From Chitinophagales bacterium (lineage in GTDB: Bacteria > Bacteroidota > Bacteroidia > Chitinophagales > UBA2359), in contig JAEUUX010000074.1 in assembly GCA_016787295.1 (NCBI GenBank), forward strand, positions 1 to 59,651: a stretch of 59,651 bases of DNA. Reading direction: 5' to 3'. This document shows, in pieces, positions 25,176 through 34,580 of this stretch. The translations under genes and the position numbers were made by a program. Under the pieces are notes generated by a model. It searched no databases and was not told the origin of the DNA. It saw only the letters and a list, made by a program, of their open reading frames with translations. The number at the start of each line of letters is the position of its first letter. Within the stretch, counting starts at the first letter, position 1.

Positions 25176-26945
25176 TCAAGACTGCATTTTTATCCGTTCA
25201 TATAATTTCACCAACGCGCCCAACAATTCGTTTGGTGAGCCTAATATTTGATAATGGTTGTTGCCAAACATTTGTGGTAGATAGTATTTGGCATCTGATT
25301 CTATTGCGAGGGCATAACTGTTGATACGGCGTTCGTGCATCTCACGCAACACCTGTTTTACATCTTCAATGCCATATTTGCCTTCATATTTGTCAAAATC
25401 ATTGGGTTTGCCGTCCGATAGAATAATAATCCACTTGTTTTTGGCTTGCCTTTCTTGTATCAAACGATACGAATGTCGCAAAGCTACTCCTATGCGCGTA
25501 TAACCCAGAGGCTGTGCCGCTCCGACTTTATAACGGGCTTGTTCCCATTTTTCGTCAAAGGCTTTGAGGGTCATATAGCTGGCATAGTTGCGGGTTTTGG
25601 AGTAGAAGCAATGAATAGAAAAATCTATGGCATATTCGTTCAGTATTTCGCCAAACAACAAAGCGGCTTGTTTTTCTATGTCAATAATGCGGTTGCCCGC
25701 CACATAGCCGTCGCTGGACAAACTAATGTCTAATAGCAACAAAATGGCGAGGTCTTTTTCTTTTTTGCGCGGCGAAACGTATATTTTTTCTGATGGTGTC
25801 GTGCGATTTTTCAGGTCGGTGTAATAGTCCACTACACTGTCCATATCCAATTCTTGTCCTTGTGTTTGGCGGCGTTGTTGCTGCCATTTATTGTTTACGC
25901 TGGTCAGCATTTTTCGCAAACCACTCAACACCACAGCATAGTCGCGCAAGCTTTGTTGATAATAGGCAATATCTTTGGCAGTTTGCTGCTGGGCATATAG
26001 TTTACAATAATCGCGTCTGTAGGATTTGGAGCGATAGTCCCACTCGTCGTACTGCCAACAAATAGGTGTTGCTTCGTTTTCCTCACTTTCGGCAACCGTG
26101 CTGTTTTCAATAAAATCGCTTTGATAAACACTATGCACCGTGTCGTCCACACGCACGGTTAGGTTTAGGTTTAGTTCGTCTAAGGCATTTTGGTGGCTTT
26201 CCAATTCGTCGTCGCCATCAAAATCGCGCCATGAACCGCTAAACTCCTCTGCCGTTTCTACTTTTTCAAAATTATGGGTAAATACATAGTCTTCTTGTTG
26301 CTTGGTATCTACTATGATGCTCCTAATCTCTTCTACAGCTTTGGCTTTGAGGGTTGTTTTGGGCTGAATGGAAGCTGTTTTTACTTTATCTGTAAAGTTT
26401 TTTAGTGCATCGTGGGCTTTGTCGGTTGTTTTTTCGTCTTGCATCACTTTGCCATACCACCAACTTAGGTCGGGCAGTTGCTTGGGATTCGTTGTTTGCA
26501 AATACCATTTGGCGAGCAGCAATTCGTACAATTCGTGTACTAAAGGAAAATTGTTTTGCAATTGTTGTAATATCGTAGGAGCATTTTCAGCGGCTATTTG
26601 TTGAGCTATAAGCGTGTCCAGAGATTGGGTATTAAACCAATTGAGGGCATTATTTTTTTGTTCGCTTAAATAAAATATTCGGAAAAAATAGAACGAAAGA
26701 TTTTCTTCTACGGTGCTAAAGTGCGAAAAAGTAGTGGGCAAAAAAAAGTTGTTGCCTTTGTAGCCACCCTCTCTTTCGGCGGGAAAAATCTCAATAGCTT
26801 GTCCCGTGAGGCTTCGCGCCAATAGGGTGAGCCTATTTTTGATGTCTGCCAACTGAACGGTACGGTCTTGTACGTGAGCGGCAGCTTTTTTGCGGTCTTT
26901 GAAATATCGCGCAATTTTGCCAAATAGAAATTCGTCTAAAGACAT
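25176..26945 (-). CDS. norD: NorD-like von Willebrand factor A protein, NO reductase activation
   Basis: A 589-residue protein with a long N-terminal helical/charged part and a C-terminal VWA domain. The MIDAS motif is LLLLDISLSSDGYV, and IILSDGKPNDFDKYEGKYGI is the following VWA strand. NorD and the AAA+ ATPase NorQ form a chaperone pair that inserts the non-haem iron into NorB. It sits 18 bases after norQ as the last gene of the island, matching the family context. Confidence 0.9.
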   Translation of the reverse strand: MSLDEFLFGKIARYFKDRKKAAAHVQDRTVQLADIKNRLTLLARSLTGQAIEIFPAEREGGYKGNNFFLPTTFSHFSTVEENLSFYFFRIFYLSEQKNNALNWFNTQSLDTLIAQQIAAENAPTILQQLQNNFPLVHELYELLLAKWYLQTTNPKQLPDLSWWYGKVMQDEKTTDKAHDALKNFTDKVKTASIQPKTTLKAKAVEEIRSIIVDTKQQEDYVFTHNFEKVETAEEFSGSWRDFDGDDELESHQNALDELNLNLTVRVDDTVHSVYQSDFIENSTVAESEENEATPICWQYDEWDYRSKSYRRDYCKLYAQQQTAKDIAYYQQSLRDYAVVLSGLRKMLTSVNNKWQQQRRQTQGQELDMDSVVDYYTDLKNRTTPSEKIYVSPRKKEKDLAILLLLDISLSSDGYVAGNRIIDIEKQAALLFGEILNEYAIDFSIHCFYSKTRNYASYMTLKAFDEKWEQARYKVGAAQPLGYTRIGVALRHSYRLIQERQAKNKWIIILSDGKPNDFDKYEGKYGIEDVKQVLREMHERRINSYALAIESDAKYYLPQMFGNNHYQILGSPNELLGALVKLYERIKMQS

Positions 26946-26963
26946 ATTTAAGGCATGTTTTTT

Positions 26964-27743
26964 TTAAATCATTAAATTGCTTAAATCTTCTAAGGCTTGT
27001 ATCAATTCGGGTTCGTCGGTGAGTGGCTCGAGCATTGCTACTTTTACAGACAATCGTTTAGGCAACCCACTTTTGATGAGTTTGGCAGCATCTACCAACA
27101 AGCGAGTAGAGACCGTTTCGGTCAAACCCAATTCTTTGAGGTTTCTTATTTTTTGGGCAATAGCCACCAATTTTTGAGCAATGTTGTCGTCAATACCCGT
27201 CTCGTTGGTCAATATCAATACCTCCATTTTGGGCAGCGGATAGTTGAAAGGCAATGCCACAAAGCGTTGTCGTGTGGAGGGTTTTAGCTCCTTAAATCCC
27301 TTTTGATAGCCCGGATTAAAGGAGGCTACCAACATAAAATCGGGGTGTGCAGCGATACTTTCGTTTAGTTTATCAATAAATAACTCGCGCCGATGGTCGG
27401 TGAGTGGGTGAATAGCTACAATGACATCGGGACGTGCTTCGGCTATCTCGTCCAAATAAACGATTGCTCCTTTTTTCATGGCTAAGGTCAAAGGACCGTC
27501 TAACCAAATCGTCTCCGCACCTTTGATAATAAACCTACCTATTAGGTCGGTGGAGGAAGTTTCTTCGTGACAACTAATCGTAATGAGCGGCTTATGGAGT
27601 TGATATGCCATATACTCCACAAATCTTGATTTGCCTGTTCCAGTGGGACCTTTCAATAACAAAGGCAATTTGTTGGTGTAGGCATGTTCAAATACTTCTA
27701 TTTCCCTCCCTGATGGGTGATAATAGGGCTGTTTTTCGGTCAT
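26964..27743 (-). CDS. norQ: NorQ/CbbQ-type MoxR AAA+ ATPase
   Basis: A 259-residue MoxR-family ATPase. Walker A is LLKGPTGTGKSRFVEYMAYQ, and Walker B is GAIVYLDEIAEARPDVIVAI. PLTDHRRELFIDKLNE and ASFNPGYQKGFKELKPSTRQ contain sensor 1 and the arginine-rich region of CbbQ/NorQ. It works with NorD to activate NO reductase. It precedes norD with an 18-base gap and has the expected size. Confidence 0.92.
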   Translation of the reverse strand: MTEKQPYYHPSGREIEVFEHAYTNKLPLLLKGPTGTGKSRFVEYMAYQLHKPLITISCHEETSSTDLIGRFIIKGAETIWLDGPLTLAMKKGAIVYLDEIAEARPDVIVAIHPLTDHRRELFIDKLNESIAAHPDFMLVASFNPGYQKGFKELKPSTRQRFVALPFNYPLPKMEVLILTNETGIDDNIAQKLVAIAQKIRNLKELGLTETVSTRLLVDAAKLIKSGLPKRLSVKVAMLEPLTDEPELIQALEDLSNLMI

Positions 27744-27822
27744 TTTGTTAGACTTTTAGGTTATTTTTGTTACTTTTTAGGGTAAAATAGTATACGCATT
27801 ATGGCGTTAGGTAAGTATATTT

Positions 27823-28284
27823 TTATTTCCAAAAAGCATCGGTTTCGTTGTCCACAAATTTGGTTTCTTGGTGCAAATCGCCTATGGAAGTTTGTTCAAA
27901 ATTAGGAGCATTTTGAATTTCATTGAACAACACCCTTTCTTCAAAGCGAATGTGTTCGCCCAATATATTTTGAATAGCGGTTAGCGCAGCAGTGTCTTTG
28001 TGTGGCTGCTCAAATAGTGCTTTCAATTGTTGGTGTTGTGCCAAAGCAATTTGCTTGTGCTTGTTGTTATCGGGAAGCATGGGGAAAAGCCATTTTTCTT
28101 CCATCTCAAAATGAGGCAATAAATGCGTTGTATAAAACCATTGCAAATAAGCATTTATTCGGTCTATAGCAATATTTTTAGCCAAACCCATTTTGATTTT
28201 CCAACATAATAACAAAGCATAATGATGCTCACGACTAAAACCGACCAATGCTTTTGCACGACTAATAGGTTCTTCGTAATTCAT
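27823..28284 (-). CDS. Hemerythrin HHE domain protein
   Basis: A 153-residue four-helix protein with the His/Glu set of a hemerythrin-like di-iron site: SREHHYALLL, THLLPHFEMEEKWLFP, AQHQQLKAL and GEHIRFEERVLF. Such proteins bind O2 or NO, or store iron. In this island, an NO-binding or iron-supply role for NorB or RIC is a reasonable inference. It lies between norB and norQ on the same strand. Confidence 0.85.
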   Translation of the reverse strand: MNYEEPISRAKALVGFSREHHYALLLCWKIKMGLAKNIAIDRINAYLQWFYTTHLLPHFEMEEKWLFPMLPDNNKHKQIALAQHQQLKALFEQPHKDTAALTAIQNILGEHIRFEERVLFNEIQNAPNFEQTSIGDLHQETKFVDNETDAFWK

Positions 28285-28317
28285 TCTATAATTTAATTAT
28301 TTTAGTTTAATAATAAT

Positions 28318-28395
28318 TTTTAAAATAGGCAATAGTAATAAATTAAAATATTATTATATTTTATATTTATTGCAAATAACTACTGCCTATTTAAA
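28318..28395. repeat. AT-rich imperfect inverted repeat between norB and the hemerythrin gene
   Basis: Two arms sharing the core AAATAGGCARTAGT (about 28322-28336 and, inverted, about 28379-28393) flank an A/T-only centre. It may be a transcript-processing or regulatory structure; no T-run terminator is evident. Confidence 0.45.
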
Positions 28396-28431
28396 ATATC
28401 TATTTACCATTTTGTCATAAAGCCTGAATTT

Positions 28432-29766
28432 TTAATTCAATTGCAAGGCTTCATCGTTGGGTGTGCCGTATTTTATAAATTCATAGAGATATAGGCAAAT
28501 GCCGGTTGCAAACATAGTAGCGCAAATAAGCAAAATGACAAAATGCACTTCTATTTCTTGTTGTACCACGCCAAACTCTAAACCCACTTTACGCTCCAAA
28601 TATACCTGTGCTACTCCCGCCACGCCAAAGGCAACGGTCATGCCCAACATGCCTATATTGGACAGCCAAAATGCCAATACGCCTCTGTTGCTGTCGTATA
28701 GTTTGCGTCCTGTGAGGTTGGGCATAGCATAACTAATAATTGCCAAGACAATCATGGCATACGCGCCCCAAAAGGCTAAGTGTCCGTGCATGGCAGTTAC
28801 CAAAGTACCGTGTGTGTACATATTAACTTGTGGCAAAGTGTGTGCCATGCCCAGCAAGCCTGCTCCTACAAACGACACTATTGCTGTGCCAAGTGTCCAA
28901 CTCAAAGCAATTTTGTTGGGGTGTTTTTTCTCGCCTTTGCGATACATAGCCACCGCAAACAATGCCATACCTAAAAAAGCCAGCGGTTCTAAGGCAGAAA
29001 AAATACCACCTACAATAAGCCAAATTTTGCCCACTCCGATATAATAGTAGTGGTGTCCGGTGCCTAATATGCCCGATATGAAGGTTAAACCGACAATGAC
29101 ATAAAGCCATTTTTCAATTACTTCTCTATCTACACCCGTAATTTTGATGAGCAAAAAGGCTAAGATACCGCCCATAATGAGTTCCCAAACGCCCTCTACC
29201 CACAAATGAACAACCCACCAACGGAAAAAAGAGTCCATAGTTTGGTTATCAAACCAAATCATGCCGGGCAGATAGAGCAATGCCGCAAACAACAAACCCA
29301 TAGCCAAAACAAGCGAGGTAGTTGTTTTTTTCTTACCTGCATAAATGGTTGCCAAAATCAGCCCTAAAAAGGTGAGTACATCTACCACCACTAACCAATC
29401 TAAAGGACGCGGGATTTCCAAAAACTTCCTACCCTCCCAGTAGTTGAAGTGATAGCCCACAATGGCAGCAACGCCTACCAGAGCAAATGCAATAAGTTGT
29501 ATGTATGCCAATTTGACATTGACCAATTCGTGTTCCGATTCTTCGGGTATGATGTAGTAAGCCGCCCCCATAAAACCGGATAGCAACCACATGACCAATA
29601 AATTGGTATGTACGGCTCTTGCCGTGTTAAAAGGAATATAGTCGTGTAGCCCTTGCCAGCCTATGCGGTCAAAACCCATCACAAAACCATAGACGATTTG
29701 TAGGGTAAGCAACAACATGGATAAAGCAAAAAACCAATAAGCTACTTTTTGTGATTTATATCTCAT
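28432..29766 (-). CDS. norB: Nitric oxide reductase large subunit NorB (cytochrome c-dependent type)
   Basis: A 444-residue haem-copper oxidase superfamily protein with about 12 membrane helices. It reduces NO to N2O in the inner membrane. ARAVHTNLLVMWLLSGFMGA has the low-spin haem His, WWVVHLWVEGVWE and GTGHHYYYIG have the Fe-B site His residues, and NMYTHGTLVTAMHGHLAFWG has the haem-ligand His set. The length and a separate norC gene indicate cNOR rather than the quinol-type fusion. It follows norC by 20 bases. Confidence 0.95.
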   Translation of the reverse strand: MRYKSQKVAYWFFALSMLLLTLQIVYGFVMGFDRIGWQGLHDYIPFNTARAVHTNLLVMWLLSGFMGAAYYIIPEESEHELVNVKLAYIQLIAFALVGVAAIVGYHFNYWEGRKFLEIPRPLDWLVVVDVLTFLGLILATIYAGKKKTTTSLVLAMGLLFAALLYLPGMIWFDNQTMDSFFRWWVVHLWVEGVWELIMGGILAFLLIKITGVDREVIEKWLYVIVGLTFISGILGTGHHYYYIGVGKIWLIVGGIFSALEPLAFLGMALFAVAMYRKGEKKHPNKIALSWTLGTAIVSFVGAGLLGMAHTLPQVNMYTHGTLVTAMHGHLAFWGAYAMIVLAIISYAMPNLTGRKLYDSNRGVLAFWLSNIGMLGMTVAFGVAGVAQVYLERKVGLEFGVVQQEIEVHFVILLICATMFATGICLYLYEFIKYGTPNDEALQLN

Positions 29767-29786
29767 ATTTGTACAATTTTTGGGGA

Positions 29787-30233
29787 TTATTTAGTAGTAT
29801 TTTGGGTAGATTGTTGATAATCGGGTTTTGGCGGAAAACCGTTTAAGTCGGTATTGCCTATCCATTTTAGAAATTCTATTAACTGCATGGCTTGCTCGTC
29901 CGAAAAACCGTATGCCACCATCTTGCGACCGCGTGGCTGCCAAGGTTCTTTGGACATTAACACGGCTTTGATATATCCTTCGCCGCGCCGTTCTACCACT
30001 TTGGTCAATTCGGGTGCATAATATGCCCCTTCGCCCAAAATGGTGTGGCAGCCCATGCAATTGTTTGCTTCCCACAATTGTTTGCCTGCAATGACTTGGG
30101 GTGTTAAGTTTTCGGGATGGGTTTGTTTGGGTACTTCGTTGGACAGCGAGTTCCAAGATAAACCTAAAAAGATTAGAAACGTCACTGCCGTACCGCCCAA
30201 AAAGAAAGTACGTGCTTGCGATTTAGATAACAT
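29787..30233 (-). CDS. norC: Nitric oxide reductase cytochrome c subunit NorC
   Basis: A 148-residue subunit with an N-terminal membrane anchor (AVTFLIFLGLSWNS) and one cytochrome c domain with the haem site CMGCH (C59, C62, H63). HTILGEGAYYAPELTKV and GRKMVAYGFSDEQAMQLIEF are typical of NorC, with the axial Met in the second segment. It passes electrons to NorB. It is the first gene of the norC-norB-hemerythrin-norQ-norD group. Confidence 0.94.
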   Translation of the reverse strand: MLSKSQARTFFLGGTAVTFLIFLGLSWNSLSNEVPKQTHPENLTPQVIAGKQLWEANNCMGCHTILGEGAYYAPELTKVVERRGEGYIKAVLMSKEPWQPRGRKMVAYGFSDEQAMQLIEFLKWIGNTDLNGFPPKPDYQQSTQNTTK

Positions 30234-30270
30234 ATACTGTTTGATTTTTATTGGTTAATGAATTTTCAAC

Positions 30271-30310
30271 AAAACGAACCCTATTTTTACCCGATAATAA
30301 GGTTCGTTTT
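30271..30310. terminator. Hairpin between the RIC gene and norC
   Basis: A perfect 10-bp stem (AAAACGAACC, 30271-30280, with GGTTCGTTTT, 30301-30310) and a 20-base loop. In the leftward direction it lies between the RIC gene and norC, so it probably ends one transcription unit or tunes readthrough. Confidence 0.55.
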
Positions 30311-30361
30311 GCCATTAATAGCTCTAAAATTCCTGAATTTTGTTTCCTTTGCCTCAATAAT

Positions 30362-31111
30362 TTATACTTGATGCAGTGTGGTTGCTAACACTTCTTTCTC
30401 CAACAAAATAGCTTTGGGAAACAGGATATTATTTTCCAAATGGACATGTATATGCAAATCCTCTTCAAATTCCTGCAATTTGGCATACAAGGCTTTGAAC
30501 GTATTACATGCCCATTCGGGAGTTTGATACTGTTCGGTGAGGTCGGCTATTTCTTTACAAATTTCACCTGCCGTATCATGCTCGGCACGCATCAACGCAA
30601 TAGGGTTATTGACTGTGCCAAAAGGTGGTTGATAAAATGCCGTTTGTGGGTCTTGCTGGGCGGCTGCCAAAGATTTGACATAGGGAAACAAAACCGTTTC
30701 TTCTTTTTGCAAATGTAGGCTCAGTTCATCGGCGAGTTGATGATACAAACGCCGAATATCCAACAAAGGTGGGTGATGTTCTCCGTGTACTCTTGCCACT
30801 TTTTCTACATATTGGTTCAAAATATGGAGCGATTCTGTGACATATACATGGTGCGTATTGACGATATAATCTATCAAAAATGGCAAGGACCAATTTTGAT
30901 AATCAGGCATACGGACACCTTTTTGGCGTGATTGTGCTATTTCATCACAAACTGTGGCGGTGTCCAAGTTTTTCTTTTCACACGCTTTTTGCACCGAAAT
31001 ACCTCCCCCACAACAAAAATCTATGCCATATTTTTTGAATACATGCGCTGCCTTAATGTTATCGCTCACTACTTGGGCAACAGTTTGGTCGGCTAAATTA
31101 TTGCTTATCAT
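30362..31111 (-). CDS. ric: Iron-sulfur cluster repair di-iron protein (RIC/ScdA/YtfE)
   Basis: A 249-residue protein. The N-terminal DUF542 (ScdA_N) motif FKKYGIDFCCGGGISVQKAC is followed by a hemerythrin-like di-iron domain with VNTHHVYVTESL, HGEHHPPLL, HLQKEETVLFPY, MRAEHDTAGEI and HVHLENNILFPKAI. RIC proteins repair Fe-S clusters damaged by NO and oxidants and may release NO from nitrosylated iron. The gene start overlaps the porin stop by four bases. It fits NO protection in this island. Confidence 0.93.
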   Translation of the reverse strand: MISNNLADQTVAQVVSDNIKAAHVFKKYGIDFCCGGGISVQKACEKKNLDTATVCDEIAQSRQKGVRMPDYQNWSLPFLIDYIVNTHHVYVTESLHILNQYVEKVARVHGEHHPPLLDIRRLYHQLADELSLHLQKEETVLFPYVKSLAAAQQDPQTAFYQPPFGTVNNPIALMRAEHDTAGEICKEIADLTEQYQTPEWACNTFKALYAKLQEFEEDLHIHVHLENNILFPKAILLEKEVLATTLHQV

Positions 31112-32367
31112 TTTTTAGGTTCGTTTTTATAGGAAAGTAATTTGGGGGTAAATTTCATAGACACATAGCCCCAATAGTTGCCATTGTCTTTGTTGCCACC
31201 TTTCAAGGTTTCCATTGATGTGGTAGCCAACATTTTAGAAATGCCGCCGTCTATGGTTACGTTTTCAAACAATTTGTAGGCAAAAGTGAGGTCTAACTCC
31301 GTAGCCAGCAAATTGTCTTGTTTGGTGCCTGCTTGGTAAAGTGATGCTGCTGCCGAAAATACATGTGGTTGCAACTTGAGCATCAATTTGTTTTTTTCAT
31401 ACACCAAATTGGCATACATATCTATCAAACCCACCGAATTGAGGTGATTACCCACATAAAAATAGTCCATGTAGCCATTAAATTTGTGGTTTGTGCCATA
31501 CAAGGGATTAAAGGATTTGATGGTAGTAGTTGCGTCATCTTGGGCTTTGCCCGACAAATACTCTGCTCCAATACCTATGGTAAAGGTGTTAATGGCTTTA
31601 TAATTCAAGTTAGCGGTATAATATTGCGCCAAAACCTCGTTTAAGCCTATTTTACCCGTTTGGAGATATATAGCCGCATCAGCATTTAGTTTGCCTTTTT
31701 TGTAGGTCAACCGAGGTCCGATAGTTTGGCTATAGGCTACTTTTTCTTTGCCTGCATCAATAAAGGGCATTCCATTGTTGAGGAACAAAAAACTAAGCCC
31801 TATGTTTTTGAAATCGCCATGATACCACAAATACTGCATTGCTTTGTATTGTGGCAATAGGTAATTTTCTTTAAAATTGCTTTCTTTATTGGCATTCAGC
31901 GCAAAACCTATATGAATAGTATGGTTGCTATCGGGCAAATATTTCGCCACAAAAGCGTCGTGGCTTCTGGCTTGCATTGCCCAATCTACATTTCCAAAAA
32001 TGCGGTGGTCGTCATAAACAATTTCTTGACGACCCAATTTCATGGAAAATTTTTTATTGATTACTGCCTCTGCCCATGCCTCGTGAAAAGCATTGCCTAA
32101 ATCACTTTTGGAGGTGGTTGCCACATCGCCCCAAACATGATAATTTTGAGGCGATATGCGCATTTTGAGGTTTTTGGAGGCAAAGTCAATATTGAGGCGT
32201 GCGCGTTGGGTCACAAATAGGGCTGCGTCTAAGGTATCGGGTTTTAGCGTACCGTATCCGTCGCGATATTCCAATCGTGCGCGCAAATCACCGTTAATAT
32301 CTAATTGCTGGGCATGGCAAAACCATGAACTAACCAATAGGGTTAGAGCTAATAAGATTTTTTTCAT
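31108..32367 (-). CDS. Alginate-export-family outer-membrane beta-barrel
   Basis: A 419-residue protein with a signal peptide (MKKILLALTLLVSSWFCHA). It has alternating beta strands and the motif KLGRQEIVYDDHRIFGNVDW, followed by AMQARSHDAFVAKY, typical of the Alginate_exp (PF13372-like) barrel family. It is probably an outer-membrane porin. In denitrification islands such porins could admit nitrite or other small anions, but the substrate is inference; alginate export is unlikely from context. It starts 11 bases after the lone cytochrome c gene. Confidence 0.82.
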   Translation of the reverse strand: MKKILLALTLLVSSWFCHAQQLDINGDLRARLEYRDGYGTLKPDTLDAALFVTQRARLNIDFASKNLKMRISPQNYHVWGDVATTSKSDLGNAFHEAWAEAVINKKFSMKLGRQEIVYDDHRIFGNVDWAMQARSHDAFVAKYLPDSNHTIHIGFALNANKESNFKENYLLPQYKAMQYLWYHGDFKNIGLSFLFLNNGMPFIDAGKEKVAYSQTIGPRLTYKKGKLNADAAIYLQTGKIGLNEVLAQYYTANLNYKAINTFTIGIGAEYLSGKAQDDATTTIKSFNPLYGTNHKFNGYMDYFYVGNHLNSVGLIDMYANLVYEKNKLMLKLQPHVFSAAASLYQAGTKQDNLLATELDLTFAYKLFENVTIDGGISKMLATTSMETLKGGNKDNGNYWGYVSMKFTPKLLSYKNEPKK

Positions 32368-32378
32368 GATGTTTTGAG

Positions 32379-32840
32379 TTACTTTTTGGTTCTTCTTGCT
32401 GCTACCATTTCGGGCGTTATAACCGAGCCATTATTACCCCATTGGCTATATACATAGGTCAATACAGCGGCAATTTCGGCATCGTTGAGTGTGCCGCCCA
32501 AAGGAGCCATTTCGGTATTATATTTTTCGCCATTGACAATCAACTCGCCTTTTCGTCCGTGTATTACACCGTCAATAGCTCCCTCCACATTGCTATTTAG
32601 CACATCGGCATTTGCCAAAGGAGGAAAAGCTTTGGGAACACCTTGTCCATTTTCTTGGTGGCAGGCTTGGCAAGTTTTGGTATAAATGGCTTTGCCGTCG
32701 GGAACGTCCTCTTTTACCATAGATTGAGGTGGTGGTGCATTAGGGTCGGTCTTGGGAGGTTCGCCACCACCACAAGCAACAATGAAAGCTACTAAACATA
32801 GGCTTAGTGCCAAACTGATTTTTTGTTGTACTTTGTTCAT
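32379..32840 (-). CDS. Lipoprotein cytochrome c, paralogue of the NirK tail domain
   Basis: A 153-residue lipoprotein (lipobox FIVAC, Cys 23) with one haem site CQACH (C57, C60, H61). The domain from KAIYTKTCQACHQENGQG to SQWGNNGSVITPEMVAARR aligns throughout with the C-terminal domain of NirK in this window, including the shared FPPLA, VNGxKYN and TPxMVAARR segments. It probably carries electrons in the periplasm to NirK or NorC, and the two domains clearly descend from one duplication. Confidence 0.92.
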   Translation of the reverse strand: MNKVQQKISLALSLCLVAFIVACGGGEPPKTDPNAPPPQSMVKEDVPDGKAIYTKTCQACHQENGQGVPKAFPPLANADVLNSNVEGAIDGVIHGRKGELIVNGEKYNTEMAPLGGTLNDAEIAAVLTYVYSQWGNNGSVITPEMVAARRTKK

Positions 32841-32879
32841 GATACGTTATGGTTTTTTATATTGTTATTGTTTAAAAAT

Positions 32880-33488
32880 TTAATTTTTAGCAAGTCGGTT
32901 AATGGCTTCAAGCGTTTCTTTATTATCCACGCCCAAACCTTCTTGTTGATGTGCCAATATGCCATTGTGGTCAAAAACGCTGATAATGTTGGAGTGTGAA
33001 AAGTCTAAGGGCGAAATTTCCTTATATTTCACCGACAACACATTGGCAAATTCGCGCACAGTTTGTTCGTTGCCTTGCAAAAATGTCCACTCTTCGCCGT
33101 CCATCATATTTTTAATGGCAAAGGCTTTTAATTTTTCGGGCGTATCGTTTTTGGGGTCAATGCTCACTAAAATATAATGCATGTCCGATTTTTTGTCGGC
33201 AGGCACTTGGCGTTCAATATTTTGCATATCTGCTACCAAGCGTGGACAAGCGGCTTTGCAAGAGGTATAAATCATTACCATCACTAATACTTTGCCTTTG
33301 AGGTCGGCTAAGTGTATTGCGTTGCCTTCTTCGGTGTGCCAGGTAGATGTGAGATTAAAAATGCTTTCATCATCGGTAGGCAACGAAGTAGTTGCTTGTG
33401 GGTGTTCGCTATCAGGTGTTTTGACTTGTGTTTTTTGGCAGCCCGCTAATAGCCACATCAGTCCTATGTAAAAAAGTATGCTTTTCAT
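32880..33488 (-). CDS. SCO1/SenC-family copper chaperone lipoprotein
   Basis: A 202-residue thioredoxin-fold protein with lipobox WLLAGC. The copper-binding CxxxC is YTSCKAACPRL (C77, C81), and the conserved His is in DFSHSNIISVFDHNG. SCO proteins deliver copper to cupro-enzymes, so in this operon the natural client is NirK. It follows nirV with five bases between. Confidence 0.92.
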   Translation of the reverse strand: MKSILFYIGLMWLLAGCQKTQVKTPDSEHPQATTSLPTDDESIFNLTSTWHTEEGNAIHLADLKGKVLVMVMIYTSCKAACPRLVADMQNIERQVPADKKSDMHYILVSIDPKNDTPEKLKAFAIKNMMDGEEWTFLQGNEQTVREFANVLSVKYKEISPLDFSHSNIISVFDHNGILAHQQEGLGVDNKETLEAINRLAKN

Positions 33489-33493
33489 CTGTA

Positions 33494-34378
33494 TTATGGT
33501 GTATTGTTTGTGTCTTTAACGCATCTAAACCCTAAATTTTGTATGCAAAAATTGGCTTTGAGGCTGCCCCGAAAGGAATATCGCATAAAAGCAGCGTAGT
33601 TCATCAGGTCGTTGGCACCGAGCGAGCCGCCCCCACAAAACAGATTATTATCGTCTGCTGCGGTATTGCGGTTTTCGCCGTCCATTAACAAGGAGTTAAA
33701 ATCGCTTGTCCATTCCCACACCAAGCCATGCGTGTCATATACACCCCAAACGTTTTTGTAGGTTTGCCCAATGGCATTGTTAAAGGTCTTGGGGGTTTCG
33801 TACCAACTTAGGATATATTGGTTATAGCTTTTTTTAATTCGGGCATCTTTGGTCGTTTCGTCTGTCATTGCCACATACTCCCATTCGTCTAAGGTGGGTA
33901 GCCTTTTGCCTATTGTTTGGGCAAAAGCGTTGGCGGCAAACCACGATACATTGGTGACCGGGGCGTTAAGCAATTGCCCATTGTTGAGCATAGTATCGTT
34001 TTGCCACGTATGCAAATAGTTGCCGTCGGCAAAGATTTTTTTGACTTTGGAGCGTCTCCATTGCGGGTTAGCTTTCACAAATGCCAAAAAATCGGCATTG
34101 GTCACTGGATACACATCTATCCAAAAGTCATTGACGGCTATGGCTTCTTTTTTGCCATACAAAGCCGTATATTGACCTTTGCTTATGGCAACCATTTGCT
34201 CCGCTCTGGGAAATGCTGCCGAAGTATCGGCAGTTATTGGTTCTTTGTTGCTGTTATGGGTTGGGGGTGCGGCAGGGTCATTGGCAGTACAAGCACTTAG
34301 GGCGAGTAGTATGCAACAGCCCACTGTTATTTTATATAGCAAATATATGCAACAATTAGGATATAGAGTAACGAGCAT
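33494..34378 (-). CDS. nirV: NirV-like formylglycine-generating-enzyme (SUMF1) family lipoprotein
   Basis: A protein of about 294 residues with a lipobox (LLALSAC). The FGE-sulfatase/SUMF1 fold shows FWIDVYPVTNADFLAFVKAN, PVTNVSWFAANAFAQTIGKRLPT (the last strand leads into LDEWEY), GVYDTHGLVWEWTSDF and LGFRCVK. A SUMF1-like gene adjacent to nirK is known as nirV; its exact role is not established. The first frame-open codon (34381) is TTG; ATG 34378 is preferred. It lies after nirK, separated by a repeat relic. Confidence 0.85.
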   Translation of the reverse strand: MLVTLYPNCCIYLLYKITVGCCILLALSACTANDPAAPPTHNSNKEPITADTSAAFPRAEQMVAISKGQYTALYGKKEAIAVNDFWIDVYPVTNADFLAFVKANPQWRRSKVKKIFADGNYLHTWQNDTMLNNGQLLNAPVTNVSWFAANAFAQTIGKRLPTLDEWEYVAMTDETTKDARIKKSYNQYILSWYETPKTFNNAIGQTYKNVWGVYDTHGLVWEWTSDFNSLLMDGENRNTAADDNNLFCGGGSLGANDLMNYAAFMRYSFRGSLKANFCIQNLGFRCVKDTNNTP

Positions 34379-34420
34379 CAAGTTTTTTTTGACTTTTTAA
34401 TTTTGCACTTTTTTATTCAT

Positions 34421-34520
34421 TTGGGCTTCCCCTTGCCACCTTAAAAGCGGCAAGGGGTGTGCTTACAGATTTTCGTTATGCTATATTGCAAGCACCTGCC
34501 TTACAGCAACCTTAAGCCTT
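34421..34520 (+). repeat. Degenerate copy of the dispersed repeat between nirK and nirV
   Basis: It keeps TTTGGGC at the left, CTTACAG in the middle and GCAAGCACCTGCCTTACAGC with TTTAAC at the right, in the same order as copy 1. The left hairpin is replaced by a perfect 9-bp stem (34430-34438 with 34450-34458). Confidence 0.6.
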
Positions 34521-34580
34521 TAACCCAAGGATAAAAATAACCAAATAAAATAATAACACATTTTGTAGCAAGCTAAGTTC

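Noticed and set aside
25176-27743. RuBisCO activase (CbbQ/CbbO) for the MoxR/VWA pair
   Set aside because: No RuBisCO genes; adjacency to norB and norC makes NorQ/NorD far more likely.
29787-30156. Second minus-strand frame overlapping norC
   Set aside because: Shadow frame; the norC frame has the haem motif and family signature.
31108-32367. Alginate export as the function of the barrel protein
   Set aside because: No alginate biosynthesis genes are present, and the gene lies in a nitrite/NO island. The family name reflects the fold only.
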